Origin: Agaribacterium haliotis
GTDB taxonomy: Bacteria > Pseudomonadota > Gammaproteobacteria > Pseudomonadales > Cellvibrionaceae
Assembly (NCBI RefSeq): GCF_002312815.1
Contig: NZ_NKQJ01000014.1
Coordinates: 1-64,000 of the forward strand
DNA: 64,000 bases
Direction of reading: 5' to 3'
Shown here: positions 61,644-64,000 of the stretch, one piece after another
Numbering within the stretch: position 1 is the stretch's first letter
Layout: every line of letters begins with the position of its first letter
Program-made: the position numbers and the translations under genes
Notes under the pieces: model-generated
What the model was told of the DNA's origin: nothing
Databases searched by the model: none
What the model saw: only the letters and a program-made list of their open reading frames with translations

Positions 61644-63938
61644 CTAGTTCGTTTGCAGCGATAGTTTGGTGGCCGTGTGTCTTTGTTTTTTAAATGCGAT
61701 AAGAATAAGGGCTGGAATAAGGCTTAGGTCAATAACTAGGGCGACAATTAAAATGGCACTGGTTAGCAAACCCAGGTTTTGGTTGACCAGATAGCTCGAT
61801 GCCGTGAGCACAAGAAAACCGCTGGCTAGTATAAATGTGGTGCAGATAAGCGCCCTGCCAACGCTGGCAAAGCTGTGCTCTATCGCCTGCTCAACACCGG
61901 CGCCGCTGCTGCGTTGCTGTTTGTATTTACTTAACAGATGCACAATATCGTCGACCACGATGCCAAGGGTCATGCTTGCAACAATGCTGAGGCCGAGATT
62001 GATTTCTCCGCTGTAAATTGCCCAGAAACCAAAGCAGATAGTCGAAGGCACCAGCATGCCCAGAAGTGCAATGGAAGCTAAACGCAGCGAGCGAAGTGGC
62101 AAGGTTAACAGTGCCGCGATCAAGATAAAGGCGATAAGTGTACCGATGGCAATGGTTTCTATATTGCGTGTACTTATATGAGCAAACATCAGGTTGGGGC
62201 TAGCGGCCTGTAGCTCTATGTCGGGTGCATTTTTTGTTATCCAGGCCTGTGCTTGTTGTTCGATATCAAGCAGTTCTTTTGAGCCAATGTTGCTAAAAAT
62301 AGCACTGATGCGTGTTGATTGTTTGTCGATACTTATTCTGTTGTTCAGGTCAAGACCGTAGGGCAACGACATTTCGTAGAGCAATAAATACTGCGAGGCC
62401 AGTTCGCTGTTGCCGGGCAGTTGGTAAGCGCGCTGTTCGCCGAGCATCATATTTTTATTGAGCTCTTTCATAATGTCTGAGTACGTGTTGACGTAAGCGG
62501 TTTGTTTGAGTGTTCTAAGCCATGAACTAAAGTCGCTGGCACTTTGCATAAACTCGGTATCGGTGACACTGTCTCCAGATTTATGTTTAAGCTTAAAGTC
62601 GATAAAAACATAGCCGCTTAAATTTTTTTCCATATACGTCGATGACTGCCTAAAGGCGACATCTTCGGAAAAGTATTTGACGGCCACGTCGTTAATTTCA
62701 TTTTTGGGGATAAGATAGAGGCTAAACGCCAGCACAACTGCGTTAATACTGACAATGCTGTAGCGGTGTTTTATTACTTGTCTGGCTAAAGCTTGTAGCT
62801 GTTGCCCCTGAGATTCGGGCGCAGGTTTAAGCGGCAGTAATTTCAGCACGGCGGGCAGTAAAAATAGAGATAACAGCGCCGCAATGATGACACCGAGCGC
62901 AACCATGTTGCCGAGATCCCGAATCGGCGGCACTTCCGATATATTAAAGCTGAGAAAGCCAAGCGCTGTTGTGGCGCTGGTAATAATGACCGGCCAAAAG
63001 GTGTTGACTAAACCTTGATGGATCGCGTTTTTTTTGTTCTTGTGGCGATACGCTTGCTGACTTGCAGAAATAATATGCACGCAGTCGGCAACCGCTAAGG
63101 TCATCACGATAAGCGGCACGTTGACGGTCGCCATTGACATATCAATGCCGAGCCAACCGGCAAGGCCGAGCGTTGATATCATGCTTAGAAAAACAACAAA
63201 GAGCGATGCCAGGGTGGCGCTTAGCGAGCGAAATACAAGCGCTTGCACAATAAAAATGACCAATAACATCAATGGAATTAGGCTTGTAATATCAGCGACA
63301 GACGCTTGGTTTAGGCTGTAGTTCAGCATCACCACACCACTTAAGTGGAAATCGATAGTGGGGTGCTGCTGTTTGGCCTCGGCGACTAACTGTTCCAGGT
63401 AGCGAGCGACTTCAGTAACTTCTGACGATTTGTCGAGCTCTGGTAAATTGATGGTAATGTGTATCGCCGTGACGTGGCCCGAGTTGGAAACCAGGGCCTT
63501 GACGATGCGCGGGTCATTGCTGGCTATCGTCCGCCTGGCTTGAATATTTTGCGAGTTAAGCGCAAGGTGCTCGGCAAATAAATCATCGACAATAAGCTCG
63601 TCTCCCCGAGCTTCGGTGTATTGAAAATTTGTAAGTGAATCGACACGTGTGGAGTAGGGCGTTTGCCAGGCCTGTTCGCTGAGCTGCTGAATAAGTTGCA
63701 GTACTTGGCGGGTGTAGACATTGCCAGATTGTGGGGCAATAAGTAGCACGGCGTTATCAGACTTTGAGAACTCGCTTTGCATGTCTTCAAAGGCGAGCAG
63801 CTCGGGGTTATCGGGGCCAAAAAAAACGCGATAATCGCCGCGGAAATTAAGCTGGCTACTTCCTAAGGCCATTAAAGTACAGAGAGCAAAAATAACAATA
63901 ACCGTCAGCCACGGGCGGTTAATACTGAGTGTAAGCAT
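61644..63938 (-). CDS. MMPL/RND-family exporter
   Basis: This 764-residue inner-membrane transporter has two homologous halves, each with one helix, a large periplasmic loop and five helices (12 in all). The proton-relay helix-4-type segments read VIVMTLAVADCVHIISAS and VASMTLGIVVDDIVHLLSKY. It is related to HpnN and Mycobacterium MmpL lipid exporters. The downstream LolA-like gene (12-base gap) suggests a joint export path to the outer membrane. Confidence 0.92.
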   Translation of the reverse strand: MLTLSINRPWLTVIVIFALCTLMALGSSQLNFRGDYRVFFGPDNPELLAFEDMQSEFSKSDNAVLLIAPQSGNVYTRQVLQLIQQLSEQAWQTPYSTRVDSLTNFQYTEARGDELIVDDLFAEHLALNSQNIQARRTIASNDPRIVKALVSNSGHVTAIHITINLPELDKSSEVTEVARYLEQLVAEAKQQHPTIDFHLSGVVMLNYSLNQASVADITSLIPLMLLVIFIVQALVFRSLSATLASLFVVFLSMISTLGLAGWLGIDMSMATVNVPLIVMTLAVADCVHIISASQQAYRHKNKKNAIHQGLVNTFWPVIITSATTALGFLSFNISEVPPIRDLGNMVALGVIIAALLSLFLLPAVLKLLPLKPAPESQGQQLQALARQVIKHRYSIVSINAVVLAFSLYLIPKNEINDVAVKYFSEDVAFRQSSTYMEKNLSGYVFIDFKLKHKSGDSVTDTEFMQSASDFSSWLRTLKQTAYVNTYSDIMKELNKNMMLGEQRAYQLPGNSELASQYLLLYEMSLPYGLDLNNRISIDKQSTRISAIFSNIGSKELLDIEQQAQAWITKNAPDIELQAASPNLMFAHISTRNIETIAIGTLIAFILIAALLTLPLRSLRLASIALLGMLVPSTICFGFWAIYSGEINLGLSIVASMTLGIVVDDIVHLLSKYKQQRSSGAGVEQAIEHSFASVGRALICTTFILASGFLVLTASSYLVNQNLGLLTSAILIVALVIDLSLIPALILIAFKKQRHTATKLSLQTN

Positions 63939-64000
63939 GGCGCATCCCTTGCGAAACTTAGCTTGAACTTCCGTTAGCTGGCACGCATCATCACTCGCGG

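Overview
The window looks like chromosomal DNA from a marine, polysaccharide-degrading gammaproteobacterium, most likely Cellvibrionaceae or a close relative (order Cellvibrionales). The reasons are the core gene order miaB-phoH-ybeY-corC-lnt followed by leuS-lptE-holA, the long Pro/Ser linkers inside a giant secreted protein, a GlyGly-CTERM-type sorting tail, many TonB-dependent and two-component genes, and roughly 50% GC. The genus assignment is inference. No rRNA, tRNA, CRISPR array, prophage or complete insertion sequence was seen.

Left end (1-9700): about 950 bases without genes carry families of dyad-rich direct repeats and two tandem, homologous promoter-to-terminator cassettes that look like small RNA genes. 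Next come a DmeF-type metal exporter, a two-component pair followed by a TonB-dependent receptor and a PepSY-like membrane protein, and an autoregulated merR-SDR unit. The merR-SDR promoter is separated from its gene by a 266-bp MITE-like element. Middle left (9700-23300): small housekeeping enzymes and a bacterioferritin pair with complementary lesions (one subunit keeps the ferroxidase ligands, the other keeps the haem methionine). A secreted cyclophilin with a sorting tail follows. Then comes a full haem acquisition island: HugZ and HutX on one strand; haem receptor, double-domain HmuY-like lipoprotein and HmuTUV ABC importer on the other. A strong Fur box lies between them. Iron and haem handling is the dominant theme of this half.

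Centre (23300-44600): a secreted amidohydrolase, rimO, a PAS-GGDEF-EAL protein, a LytS/LytR-like sensor pair, and the most unusual unit in the window. That unit is a 1611-residue lipoprotein with PKD, malectin-like, five repeated cytochrome c modules and the DUF1587/1595/1592/1588/1585 block. It is translationally coupled to a Tat-exported DUF1552 protein and followed by an unrecognised barrel-like lipoprotein. A hybrid CHASE3/HAMP kinase is divergently transcribed from the giant gene.

Right end (44600-64000): the conserved block holA-lptE-leuS and lnt-corC-ybeY-phoH-miaB, interrupted by lineage-specific genes (a NIT-like protein, a secreted AstE/AspA-family hydrolase with a long disordered region, a DUF6279 lipoprotein, a solute-binding-like protein). 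It ends with a putative envelope lipid or lipoprotein transport operon: MMPL/RND exporter, LolA-like protein, a four-helix membrane protein and DUF2147.
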